Part shown: in pieces, positions 14,717 through 28,000 of the stretch
Layout: the number at the start of each line of letters is the position of its first letter
How positions within the stretch are numbered: position 1 is the stretch's first letter
Source: Strigops habroptila
Lineage: Eukaryota; Chordata; Aves; Psittaciformes; Psittacidae
Direction of reading: 5' to 3'
Assembly: GCF_004027225.2 (NCBI RefSeq)
Contig: NC_044288.2
Coordinates: forward strand, 7,189,744-7,253,743
Length of the DNA: 64,000 bases
Notes under the pieces: generated by a model
What the model saw: the letters and a program-made list of their open reading frames with translations, nothing else
What the model was told of the DNA's origin: nothing
The model's database searches: none
Made by a program: the position numbers and the translations under genes

Positions 14717-17700
14717 CCTCCCTGAGACTGCCTCCTCTCTCTGTCAGACAGACTCCTCTCTCTCTGAGACAGCCTCCTCTCTCTGTGAGACAGACTCCTC
14801 TCTCTCTGAGACGCACTGTCTATCTGAGATGGACTCTCTCTCTGAGAGAGCCGTTCTGAGACAGCCGGTCTGAGAAAGCCGCTCTGAGACAGCCTCTCTC
14901 GGTCAGAGTCACACTCAGAACTTCACCTGGGACAAACGCAGGCTCACTTTCAAGCAGCTTCACTCTCTAAAGAGACTGGCTCAGACTCGCACTCAAAGTT
15001 CATGTTCTGACCCACACAGAATCTCTGCGACAGACGACTCTGCTACAGACGACTTTCTGGACAGAGAACACTTCGTGACACACGGTTCTGCGAGAGGTAC
15101 TGCGACGGACGACTCTCTGTGAAGGACGACCCTCTGCCAAGGACAAGTTGGCAAGAGATAGTACGAGAGACTACTAAGCGTGAGATACAGTCTCTCTTAG
15201 ACATGCTCTCCAAGACAGACTCCTCTGTTTCCGAGACAGACTCCTCTCTCTGTGAGACGGCCTCTTTCTCACTGAGACAGCCTCCTTTCTGTCTCAGACA
15301 GCCTCCTTTCTTTCTGAGACAGCCTTCTCTCTCTATGAGACAGACTCCTCTGTCTCCGAGACAGCCTCCTTTCTGTCTGAGACAGCCTCCTCTCTCTCCG
15401 AGACAGACTCCTCTCTCTCTGAGACAGACACCTCTCTCTCTGAGATGGACTCTCTCTCTCTGAGACAGCCTCTTTCTCTGAGACAGCCTCTTTCTCTGAG
15501 ACAGCCTCCTTTCTGCCTGAGACCGACTCCTCTCTCTCTGAGACCGACTCCTCTCTCTCTGAGACCAACTCCTCTCTCTCTGAGACAGACTTCTCTCAGT
15601 CTGAGACAGACTCTTCTCTCTCTGAGATGAACTGTCTATCTGAGATGGACTCTCTCTCTCTGAGACAGCCTCTCGGAGACAGCCGCTCTGAGACAGACTC
15701 TCTCGGTCAGAGTCACACTCAGAACTTCACCTGGGACAAACGCAGGCTCACTTTCAAGCAGCTTCACTCTCTAAAGAGACTGGCTCAGACTCGCACTCAA
15801 AGTTCATGTTTTGACCTACACAGAATCTCTGCGACAGACAACTCTGCTACAGACGACTCTCTGGACAGAGAACACTTCGTGACACACGATTCTGTGAGAG
15901 GTACTGCGACGGACGACTCTCTGTGACGGACGACTTTCTGCGAAGAACGACTCGGCGGGAGATACTACGACAGACAACTAAGCGTGAAATACAGTCTCTC
16001 TTAGAAAGGCTCTCCAAGACAGCCTCCTCTCTCTCCGAGACAGCCTCCTCTCTCTCCGAGACAGCCTCCCCTCTCTCCGAGACAGACTCCTCTCTCTCTG
16101 AGCCTGACTCCTCTCTCTCTGAGACAGACTCTTGTCTCTCTGAGACACACTATCTGAGATGGACTCTCTCTCTGAGATAGCTGCCCTGAGAAAGCCTCTC
16201 TGCGACAGACTCTCTCAGACAGAGTCACACTCAGAACTCACTTGGGACAAACGCAGGCTCACTTTCAAGCAGCTTCACTCTCTAAACAGACTGGCTCAGA
16301 CTCGCACTCAAAGTTCATGTTTTGACCTACACAGAATCTCTGCGACCGACAACTCTGCTACAGACGACTCTCGGACAGAGAACACTTCGTGACACACGAT
16401 TCTGCGAGAGGTACTGCGACGGACGACTCTCTGTGACGGGCGACTCTCTGCGAAGGACGACCCTCTGCCAAGGACAAGTTGGCGAGAGATAGTACGAGAG
16501 ACAAACTAAGCGTGAGATACAGTCTCTCTTAGACAGGCTCTCCAAGACAGACTCCTCTCTCTCTGAGACAGACACCTCTCTCTGTGAGACAGCCTCCTCT
16601 CTCTGTGAGACAGCCTCCTTTCTCTGCGAGACAGCCTCCTCTCTCTGCGAGACAGCCTCCTCTCTCTGAGACAGACTCTCTCTCTGAGACAGACTCTCTC
16701 TCTGAGACAGACTCCTCTCTCTGTGAGACAGACTCCTCTCTCTCTGAGATGGCCTCTTTCTCTCTGAGGCAGCCTCCTTTCTGTGTGAGACAGCCTCCTC
16801 TCTCTCTGCGCCACACTCCTCTCTATCTGAACCAGACTCCTGTCTCTCTGCGACAGACTCGCTCTCCGAGACAGGTTCTCCGAGACAGACTCGGAGAGAC
16901 AGACTCCTCTCTCTCTGAGACCGACTCCTCTCTCTCTGAGACAGACTCTCTTGAGACAGACTCTCCGAGACAGCCTCCTCTCTCTCTGAGACAGACACCT
17001 CTCTCTCTGAGACAGACTCTCCGAGACAGACTCCTCTCTCTCTGAGACTGACATCTCTCCCGCTGAGACTGACACCTTTCTGTCTGAGACAGCCTCCTCT
17101 CTCTCCGAGACAGTCTCTCCGAGACAGATACCTCTTTCTCTGAGACAGCCTCTGTGAGACAGATTCCTCTCTCTCTGAGACAGACACCTCTCTCCCTGAG
17201 ATGCACTCTCTCTCTGAGACAGACTCCTCTCTCTCTCAGACAGACCCCTCTCCCTCTGAGACAGACACCTCTCTCTCTGAGACAGACTCCTCTCTCTGTG
17301 AGACAGACTTCTCCCAGTCTCAGACAGACTCTTCTCTCTCTGAGACGAACTGTCTATCTGAGATGGACTCTCTCTCTGAGACAGCCTCTCGGAGACAGCT
17401 GCTCTGAGACAGACTCTCTCGGTCAGAGTCACACTCAGAACTCACTTGGGACAAACGCAGGCTCACTTTCAAGCAGCTTCGCTCTCTAAACAGACTGGCT
17501 CAGACTCGCACTCAAAGTTCATGTTCTGACCCACACAGAATGTCTGCGAGAGATGACTCTGCTACAGATGACTCTCTGGACAGAGAACACTTCGTGACAC
17601 ACGATTCTGCGAGAGGTACTGTGACGGACGACTCTCTGCGAAGGACGACCCTCTGCCAAGGACAAGTTGGCGAGAGATACTACGAGAGACAACTAAGCGT

Positions 17701-19883
17701 GAGATACAGTCTCTCTTAGACATGCTTTCCAAGACAGACTCCTCTGTCTCTGAGACAGACTCCTCTCTCTGTGAGATGGCCTCTCTTTCTCTGAGACAGC
17801 CTCCTTTCTGTCTGAGACAGACTTCTCTCTCTATGAGACAGACTCCTCTGTCTCCGAGACAGCCTCCTCTCTCTCTGAGATGGACTCTCTCTCTCTGAGA
17901 CAGCCTCCTTTCTGTCTGAGACAGACTCCTCTCTCTCCGAGACAGACTCCCCTCTCTCCGAGACAGACACCTCTCTCTCTGAGAAGGACTCTCTCTCTCT
18001 GAGACAGCCTCTTTCTCTGAGACAGCCTCCTTTCTGTCTGAGACAGCCTCCTCTCTCTCTGAGACCGACTCCTCTCTCTCTGAGACCGACTCCTCTCTCT
18101 CTCTGAGACAGACTTCTCTCAGTCTGAGACAGACTCTTCTCTCTCTGAGACGAACTGTTTATCTGAGATGGACTCTCTCTCTCTGAGACAGCCTCTCGGA
18201 GACAGCCGCTCTGAGACAGGCTCTCTCGGTCAGAGTCACACTCAGAACTTCACCTGGGACAAACGCAGGCTCACTTTCAAGCAGCTTCACTCTCTAAACA
18301 GGCTGGCTCAGACTCACACTCAAAGATCATGTTTTGACCCACACAGAATCTCTGCGACGGACAACTCTCTGCGACGGACGACACTCTGCGAAGAACAACT
18401 CGGCGGGAGATTCTACGACAGACAACTAAGCGTGAAATACAGTCTCTCTTAGAAAGGCTCTCCAAGACAGCCTCCTCTCTCTCTGAGACAGCCTCCTCTC
18501 TCTCCGAGACAGCCTCCCCTCTCTCTGAGACAGCCTCCCCTCTCTCTGAGACAGCCGCCTCTGTCTCTGAGAAAGACGCCTCTCTCTCTGAGATGGCCTC
18601 TCTCTCTGAGACAGCCTCTCTTTCTCTGAGACAGCCTCTCTTTCTCTGAGACAGGCTCTTTCTCTGAGACAGCCTCCTCTCTGTCTGAGACAACCTCCAT
18701 TCTGTCTGAGATAACCTCCTTTCTGTCTGAGACAACCTCCTTTCTGTCTGAGACAGACTCCTGTCTCTCTGCGACAGACTCCTGTCTCTCTGCGACAGAC
18801 TCGCTCTCCAAGACAGGCTCCCTGAGACAGACTCCTCTCTCTCTGAGACTGACACCTCTCTCTCCAGGACAAACTCTCCTCTCTCTGAGACTGACATCTC
18901 TCTCTCCGAGACAGACTCTCTGAGACTGACACCTCTCTCTCTGAGACAGCTTCTGTGACACAGACTCCTCTCTCTCTGAGACAGACACCTCTCTCTCTGA
19001 GACGCACTGTCTATCTGAGAAGGACTCTCTCTCCAAGAGAGCCATTCTGAGACAGCCGCTCCGAGAAAGCCGCTCTGAGACAGCCTCTCTCGGTCAGAGT
19101 CACACTCAGAACTTCACCTGGGACAAACGCAGGCTCACTTTCAAGCAGCTTCACTCTCTAAACAGACTGGCTCAGACTCGCACTCAAAGTTCATGTTCTG
19201 ACCCACACAGAATCTCTGCGACAGACGACTCTGCTACAGACGACTTTCTGGGCAGAGAACACTTCGTGACACATGGTTCTGCGAGAGGTACTGCGACGGA
19301 CGACTCTCTGCGAAGGACGACCCTCTGCCAAGGACAAGTTGGCGAGAGATACTACGAGAGACAACTAAGCGTGAGATACAGTCTCTCTTAGACATGCTCT
19401 CCAAGACAGACTCCTCTGTCTCCGAGACAGACTCCTCTCTGTGTGAGACGGCCTCTCTTTCTCTGAGACAGCCTCCTTTCTGTCTCAGACAGCCTCCTTT
19501 CTTTCTGAGACAGCCTTCTCTCTCTATGAGACAGACTCCTCTGTCTCCGAGACAGCCTCCTTTCTGTCTGAGACAGCCTCCTCTCTCTCTGAGACAGACT
19601 CCTCTGTCTCCGAGACAGACTCCTCTCTCTCTGAGACAGACACCTCTCTCTCTGAGATGGCCTCTCTTTCTCTGAGACAGCCTCTTTCTCTGAGACAGCC
19701 TCCTTTCTGCCTGTGACAGCCTCCTTTCTGCCTGAGACAGCCTCCTCTCTCTCTGAGACCGACTCCTCTCTCTCTGAGACCGACTCCTCTCTCTCTGAGA
19801 CAGACTTCTCTCAGTCTGAGACAGACTCTTCTCTCTCTGAGACGAATTGTCTATCTGAGATGGACTCTCTCTCTCTGAGACAG
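14717..19883. repeat. Tandem duplication, copy 1 (~5.17 kb)
   Basis: This segment is repeated immediately downstream with almost no change. Landmarks line up at a constant offset of 5,167 bp up to ~16.3 kb and 5,175 bp after ~16.9 kb. The offset change is explained mostly by a differing 21-mer block at ~16.59-16.73 kb, plus single-base differences near 16372 and 16503. It contains six cores (14929 to 19120). The left boundary is inferred from the cctccctgagactgcc landmark at 14717, which recurs at 19884. Confidence 0.88.
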
Positions 19884-22800
19884 CCTCCCTGAGACTGCCT
19901 CCTCTCTCTGTCAGACAGACTCCTCTCTCTCTGAGACAGCCTCCTCTCTCTGTGAGACAGACTCCTCTCTCTCTGAGACGCACTGTCTATCTGAGATGGA
20001 CTCTCTCTCTGAGAGAGCCGTTCTGAGACAGCCGGTCTGAGAAAGCCGCTCTGAGACAGCCTCTCTCGGTCAGAGTCACACTCAGAACTTCACCTGGGAC
20101 AAACGCAGGCTCACTTTCAAGCAGCTTCACTCTCTAAAGAGACTGGCTCAGACTCGCACTCAAAGTTCATGTTCTGACCCACACAGAATCTCTGCGACAG
20201 ACGACTCTGCTACAGACGACTTTCTGGACAGAGAACACTTCGTGACACACGGTTCTGCGAGAGGTACTGCGACGGACGACTCTCTGTGAAGGACGACCCT
20301 CTGCCAAGGACAAGTTGGCAAGAGATAGTACGAGAGACTACTAAGCGTGAGATACAGTCTCTCTTAGACATGCTCTCCAAGACAGACTCCTCTGTTTCCG
20401 AGACAGACTCCTCTCTCTGTGAGACGGCCTCTTTCTCACTGAGACAGCCTCCTTTCTGTCTCAGACAGCCTCCTTTCTTTCTGAGACAGCCTTCTCTCTC
20501 TATGAGACAGACTCCTCTGTCTCCGAGACAGCCTCCTTTCTGTCTGAGACAGCCTCCTCTCTCTCCGAGACAGACTCCTCTCTCTCTGAGACAGACACCT
20601 CTCTCTCTGAGATGGACTCTCTCTCTCTGAGACAGCCTCTTTCTCTGAGACAGCCTCTTTCTCTGAGACAGCCTCCTTTCTGCCTGAGACCGACTCCTCT
20701 CTCTCTGAGACCGACTCCTCTCTCTCTGAGACCAACTCCTCTCTCTCTGAGACAGACTTCTCTCAGTCTGAGACAGACTCTTCTCTCTCTGAGATGAACT
20801 GTCTATCTGAGATGGACTCTCTCTCTCTGAGACAGCCTCTCGGAGACAGCCGCTCTGAGACAGACTCTCTCGGTCAGAGTCACACTCAGAACTTCACCTG
20901 GGACAAACGCAGGCTCACTTTCAAGCAGCTTCACTCTCTAAAGAGACTGGCTCAGACTCGCACTCAAAGTTCATGTTTTGACCTACACAGAATCTCTGCG
21001 ACAGACAACTCTGCTACAGACGACTCTCTGGACAGAGAACACTTCGTGACACACGATTCTGTGAGAGGTACTGCGACGGACGACTCTCTGTGACGGACGA
21101 CTTTCTGCGAAGAACGACTCGGCGGGAGATACTACGACAGACAACTAAGCGTGAAATACAGTCTCTCTTAGAAAGGCTCTCCAAGACAGCCTCCTCTCTC
21201 TCCGAGACAGCCTCCTCTCTCTCCGAGACAGCCTCCCCTCTCTCCGAGACAGACTCCTCTCTCTCTGAGCCTGACTCCTCTCTCTCTGAGACAGACTCTT
21301 GTCTCTCTGAGACACACTATCTGAGATGGACTCTCTCTCTGAGATAGCTGCCCTGAGAAAGCCTCTCTGCGACAGACTCTCTCAGACAGAGTCACACTCA
21401 GAACTCACTTGGGACAAACGCAGGCTCACTTTCAAGCAGCTTCACTCTCTAAACAGACTGGCTCAGACTCGCACTCAAAGTTCATGTTTTGACCTACACA
21501 GAATCTCTGCGACCGACAACTCTGCTACAGACGACTCTCGGGACAGAGAACACTTCGTGACACACGATTCTGCGAGAGGTACTGCGACGGACGACTCTCT
21601 GTGACGGGCGACTCTCTGCGAAGGACGACCCTCTGCCAAGGACAAGTTGGCGAGAGATAGTACGAGAGACAACTAAGCGTGAGATACAGTCTCTCTTAGA
21701 CAGGCTCTCCAAGACAGACTCCTCTCTCTCTGAGACAGACACCTCTCTCTGTGAGACAGCCTCCTCTCTCTCCGAGACAGCCTCCTCTCTCTCCGAGACA
21801 GCCTCCTCTCTCTCCGAGACAGCCTCCTCTCTCTCCGAGACAGACTCCTCTGTCTCCGAGACAGCCTTCTCTCTCTGTGAGACAGACTCCTCTCTCTGTG
21901 AGACAGACTCCTCTCTCTCTGAGATGGCCTCTTTCTCTCTGAGGCAGCCTCCTTTCTGTGTGAGACAGCCTCCTCTCTCTCTGCGCCACACTCCTCTCTA
22001 TCTGAACCAGACTCCTGTCTCTCTGCGACAGACTCGCTCTCCGAGACAGGTTCTCCGAGACAGACTCGGAGAGACAGACTCCTCTCTCTCTGAGACCGAC
22101 TCCTCTCTCTCTGAGACAGACTCTCTTGAGACAGACTCTCCGAGACAGCCTCCTCTCTCTCTGAGACAGACACCTCTCTCTCTGAGACAGACTCTCCGAG
22201 ACAGACTCCTCTCTCTCTGAGACTGACATCTCTCCCGCTGAGACTGACACCTTTCTGTCTGAGACAGCCTCCTCTCTCTCCGAGACAGTCTCTCCGAGAC
22301 AGATACCTCTTTCTCTGAGACAGCCTCTGTGAGACAGATTCCTCTCTCTCTGAGACAGACACCTCTCTCCCTGAGATGCACTCTCTCTCTGAGACAGACT
22401 CCTCTCTCTCTCAGACAGACCCCTCTCCCTCTGAGACAGACACCTCTCTCTCTGAGACAGACTCCTCTCTCTGTGAGACAGACTTCTCCCAGTCTCAGAC
22501 AGACTCTTCTCTCTCTGAGACGAACTGTCTATCTGAGATGGACTCTCTCTCTGAGACAGCCTCTCGGAGACAGCTGCTCTGAGACAGACTCTCTCGGTCA
22601 GAGTCACACTCAGAACTCACTTGGGACAAACGCAGGCTCACTTTCAAGCAGCTTCGCTCTCTAAACAGACTGGCTCAGACTCGCACTCAAAGTTCATGTT
22701 CTGACCCACACAGAATGTCTGCGAGAGATGACTCTGCTACAGATGACTCTCTGGACAGAGAACACTTCGTGACACACGATTCTGCGAGAGGTACTGTGAC

Positions 22801-25060
22801 GGACGACTCTCTGCGAAGGACGACCCTCTGCCAAGGACAAGTTGGCGAGAGATACTACGAGAGACAACTAAGCGTGAGATACAGTCTCTCTTAGACATGC
22901 TTTCCAAGACAGACTCCTCTGTCTCTGAGACAGACTCCTCTCTCTGTGAGATGGCCTCTCTTTCTCTGAGACAGCCTCCTTTCTGTCTGAGACAGACTTC
23001 TCTCTCTATGAGACAGACTCCTCTGTCTCCGAGACAGCCTCCTCTCTCTCTGAGATGGACTCTCTCTCTCTGAGACAGCCTCCTTTCTGTCTGAGACAGA
23101 CTCCTCTCTCTCCGAGACAGACTCCCCTCTCTCCGAGACAGACACCTCTCTCTCTGAGAAGGACTCTCTCTCTCTGAGACAGCCTCTTTCTCTGAGACAG
23201 CCTCCTTTCTGTCTGAGACAGCCTCCTCTCTCTCTGAGACCGACTCCTCTCTCTCTGAGACCGACTCCTCTCTCTCTCTGAGACAGACTTCTCTCAGTCT
23301 GAGACAGACTCTTCTCTCTCTGAGACGAACTGTTTATCTGAGATGGACTCTCTCTCTCTGAGACAGCCTCTCGGAGACAGCCGCTCTGAGACAGGCTCTC
23401 TCGGTCAGAGTCACACTCAGAACTTCACCTGGGACAAACGCAGGCTCACTTTCAAGCAGCTTCACTCTCTAAACAGGCTGGCTCAGACTCACACTCAAAG
23501 ATCATGTTTTGACCCACACAGAATCTCTGCGACGGACAACTCTCTGCGACGGACGACACTCTGCGAAGAACAACTCGGCGGGAGATTCTACGACAGACAA
23601 CTAAGCGTGAAATACAGTCTCTCTTAGAAAGGCTCTCCAAGACAGCCTCCTCTCTCTCTGAGACAGCCTCCTCTCTCTCCGAGACAGCCTCCCCTCTCTC
23701 TGAGACAGCCTCCCCTCTCTCTGAGACAGCCGCCTCTGTCTCTGAGAAAGACGCCTCTCTCTCTGAGATGGCCTCTCTCTCTGAGACAGCCTCTCTTTCT
23801 CTGAGACAGCCTCTCTTTCTCTGAGACAGGCTCTTTCTCTGAGACAGCCTCCTCTCTGTCTGAGACAACCTCCATTCTGTCTGAGATAACCTCCTTTCTG
23901 TCTGAGACAACCTCCTTTCTGTCTGAGACAGACTCCTGTCTCTCTGCGACAGACTCCTGTCTCTCTGCGACAGACTCGCTCTCCAAGACAGGCTCCCTGA
24001 GACAGACTCCTCTCTCTCTGAGACTGACACCTCTCTCTCCAGGACAAACTCTCCTCTCTCTGAGACTGACATCTCTCTCTCCGAGACAGACTCTCTGAGA
24101 CTGACACCTCTCTCTCTGAGACAGCTTCTGTGACACAGACTCCTCTCTCTCTGAGACAGACACCTCTCTCTCTGAGACGCACTGTCTATCTGAGAAGGAC
24201 TCTCTCTCCAAGAGAGCCATTCTGAGACAGCCGCTCCGAGAAAGCCGCTCTGAGACAGCCTCTCTCGGTCAGAGTCACACTCAGAACTTCACCTGGGACA
24301 AACGCAGGCTCACTTTCAAGCAGCTTCACTCTCTAAACAGACTGGCTCAGACTCGCACTCAAAGTTCATGTTCTGACCCACACAGAATCTCTGCGACAGA
24401 CGACTCTGCTACAGACGACTTTCTGGGCAGAGAACACTTCGTGACACATGGTTCTGCGAGAGGTACTGCGACGGACGACTCTCTGCGAAGGACGACCCTC
24501 TGCCAAGGACAAGTTGGCGAGAGATACTACGAGAGACAACTAAGCGTGAGATACAGTCTCTCTTAGACATGCTCTCCAAGACAGACTCCTCTGTCTCCGA
24601 GACAGACTCCTCTCTGTGTGAGACGGCCTCTCTTTCTCTGAGACAGCCTCCTTTCTGTCTCAGACAGCCTCCTTTCTTTCTGAGACAGCCTTCTCTCTCT
24701 ATGAGACAGACTCCTCTGTCTCCGAGACAGCCTCCTTTCTGTCTGAGACAGCCTCCTCTCTCTCTGAGACAGACTCCTCTGTCTCCGAGACAGACTCCTC
24801 TCTCTCTGAGACAGACACCTCTCTCTCTGAGATGGCCTCTCTTTCTCTGAGACAGCCTCTTTCTCTGAGACAGCCTCCTTTCTGCCTGTGACAGCCTCCT
24901 TTCTGCCTGAGACAGCCTCCTCTCTCTCTGAGACCGACTCCTCTCTCTCTGAGACCGACTCCTCTCTCTCTGAGACAGACTTCTCTCAGTCTGAGACAGA
25001 CTCTTCTCTCTCTGAGACGAATTGTCTATCTGAGATGGACTCTCTCTCTCTGAGACAGCC
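19884..25060. repeat. Tandem duplication, copy 2 (~5.17 kb)
   Basis: This is the second copy of the preceding block. It starts at the recurrence of cctccctgagactgcc at 19884 and ends at about 25,060, where the sequence turns into a different cagcctctcggagacagcc context. Cores at 20096, 20900, 21411, 22623, 23431 and 24295 correspond one-to-one with those of copy 1. The block at 21.76-21.88 kb differs from its partner in 21-mer variants: this copy carries tccgagacagcc repeats where copy 1 carries tgcgagacagcc. Confidence 0.88.
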
Positions 25061-28000
25061 TCTCGGAGACAGCCGCTCTGAGACAGACTCTCTCGGTCAG
25101 AGTCACACTCAGAACTTCACCTGGGACAAACGCAGGCTCACTTTCAAGCAGCTTCACTCTCTAAACAGACTGGCTCAGACTCGCACTCAAAGTTCGTGTT
25201 TTGACCTACACAGAATCTCTGCGACAGACAACTCTGCTACAGACGACTCTCTGGACAGAGAACACTTCGTGACACACGATTCTGCGAGAGGTACTGCGAC
25301 GGACGACTCTCTGCGACGGACAACTTTCTGCGAAGAACGACTCGGCGGGAGATACTACGACAGACAACTAAGCGTGAAATACAGTCTCTCTTAGAAAGGC
25401 TCTCCAAGACAGCCTCCTCTCTCTCCGAGACAGCCTCCTCTCTCTCCGAGACAGACTCCTCTCTCTCTGAGCCTGAAACCTCTCTCTCCGAGACAGACTC
25501 CTCTCTCTCTGGGACGGACACCTCTCTCTCCGAGACAGACTCTTGTCTCTCTGAGACACACTATCTGAGATGGACTCTCTCTCTGAGATAGCTGCTCTGA
25601 GAAAGCCTCTCTGCGACAGACTCTCTCAGACAGAGTCACACTCAGAACTCACTTGGGACAAACGCAGGCTCACTTTCAAGCAGCTTCACTCTCTAAACAG
25701 ACTGGCTCAGACTCGCACTCAAAGTTCATGTTTTGACCTACACAGAATCTCTGCGACCGACAACTCTGCTACAGACGACTCTCGGGACAGAGAACACTTC
25801 GTGACACACGATTCTGCGAGAGGTACTGCGACGGACGACTCTCTGTGATGGACGACTCTCTGCGAAGGACAACCCTCTGCCAAGGACAAGTTGGCGAGAG
25901 ATAGTACGAGAGACAACTAAGCGTGAGATACAGTCTCTCTTAGACAGGCTCTCCAAGACAGACTCCTCTCTCCCTGAGACAGACACCTCTCTCTGTGAGA
26001 CAGCCTCTCTCACTCTGAGATGGCCTCTTTCTCTGAGACAGCCTCCTCTCTCTCCGAGACAGCCTCCTCTCTCTCCGAGACAGACTCCTCTCTCTGTGAG
26101 ACAGACTCCTCTCTCTCTGAGACAGACTCCTCTCTCTCTGAGATGGCCTCTTTCTCTCTGAGACAGCCTCCTTTCTGTGTGAGACAGCCTCCTCTCTCTC
26201 TGCGCCACACTTCTCTCTGTCTGAACCAGACTCCTGTCTCTCTGCGACAGACTCGCTCTCCGAGACAGGTTCTCCGAGACAGACTCGGAGAGACAGACTC
26301 CTCTCTCTCTGAGACCGACTCCTCTCTCTCTGAGACAGACTCTCTTGAGACAGACTCTCCGAGACAGCCTCCTCTCTCTCTGAGACAGACACCTCTCTCT
26401 CTGAGACAGACTCTCCGAGACAGACTCCTCTCTCTCTGAGACTGACATCTCTCCCGCTGAGACTGACACCTTTCTGTCTGAGACAGCCTCCTCTCTCTCC
26501 GAGACAGTCTCTCCGAGACAGATACCTCTTTCTCTGAGACAGCCTCTGTGAGACAGATTCCTCTCTCTCTGAGACAGACACCTCTCTCCCTGAGATGCAC
26601 TCTCTCTCTGAGACAGACCCCTCTCCCTCTGAGACAGACACCTCTCTCTCTGAGACAGACTCCTCTCTCTGTGAGACAGACTTCTCCCAGTCTCAGACAG
26701 ACTCTTCTCTCTCTGAGACGAACTGTCTATCTGAGATGGACTCTCTCTCTGAGACAGCCTCTCGGAGACAGCCGCTCTGAGACAGACTCTCTCGGTCAGA
26801 GTCACACTCAGAACTCACTTGGGACAAACGCAGGCTCACTTTCAAGCAGCTTCGCTCTCTAAACAGACTGGCTCAGACTCGCACTCAAAGTTCATGTTCT
26901 GACCCACACAGAATCTCTGCGACAGACGACTCTGCTACAGACGACTCTCTGGACAGAGAACACTTCGTGACACACGATTCTGCGAGAGGTACTGTGACGG
27001 ACGACTCTCTGCGACGGATGACTCTCTGTGACGGACAATTCTGCGAAGGACAACTCAGCAAGAGATACTACAACAGACAACTAAGCGTGAGATACAGTCT
27101 CTCTTACACAGGCTCTCCAAGACAGACTCCTGTCTCTCTGCAACAGACTCCTCTCTGTCTGCGCCAGACTCCTGTCTCTCTGCGCCAGACTCCTGTCTCT
27201 CTTCGACAGACTCCTCTCTCTCTGCGACCGACAGGCTCTCCCAGACAGGCTCTCTGACTCAATGTCACGCTCAGAACTCACTTGGGAGAAACGCAGGCTC
27301 ACTTTGAAGCAGCTTCACTCTCTCAACAGACTGGCTCAGACTCGTACTCAAGGTTCATGTTCTGACCCACACAGAATCTCTGCAGCAGACGACTCTGCTA
27401 CAGACGACTCTCTGGACAGACAACATGCTGCAACACATGATTCTGCGAGAGGTACTGCAACGGACGACTCTCTGCGACGGACGACTCTCTGCGACCGACG
27501 ACTCGGCGAGAGATACTGCAAGAGACAACTAAGCGTGAGAGACAGGCTCTCCAAGACAGGCTACCTGAGTCAGAATCGCTTTCTGAGACAGCCTCTCTCT
27601 CTGAGACAGACACTCTCTGAGACAGACTCTCTCAGGCAGACTCTCTCACTCACAGTTACACTCAGAACTCACTTGGGACACAAGCAGGCTCGCTTTCAAG
27701 CAGCTTCACTCTCTAAACAGACTGGCTCAGACTCGCACTCAAAGTTCATGTTCTGACCCACACAGAATGTCTGCGACAGACGACTCTGCTACAGACGACT
27801 CTCTGGACAGACAACAGTCTGCAATACACGATTTGGCGAGAGGTACTGCGACAGACGACTCTCTGCGAAGGGCAACTCAGCGAGAGATACTGTGACAGAC
27901 AACTAAGCGTGAGATACAGGCTCTCTTAGACAGGCTCTCCGAGACAGACTCTCCGAGACAGACTCCTTTCTGTCTGAGACAGACTCATCTCTCTCTGTTA

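Noticed and set aside
25738..26805. 355-codon minus-strand open frame (SLSQRER / RERGVCL repeats) and dozens of similar frames in 1-29.5 kb
   Set aside because: They are the three registers of a stop-free 21-bp monomer, occur on both strands and overlap each other, and show no start, splice or codon signal.
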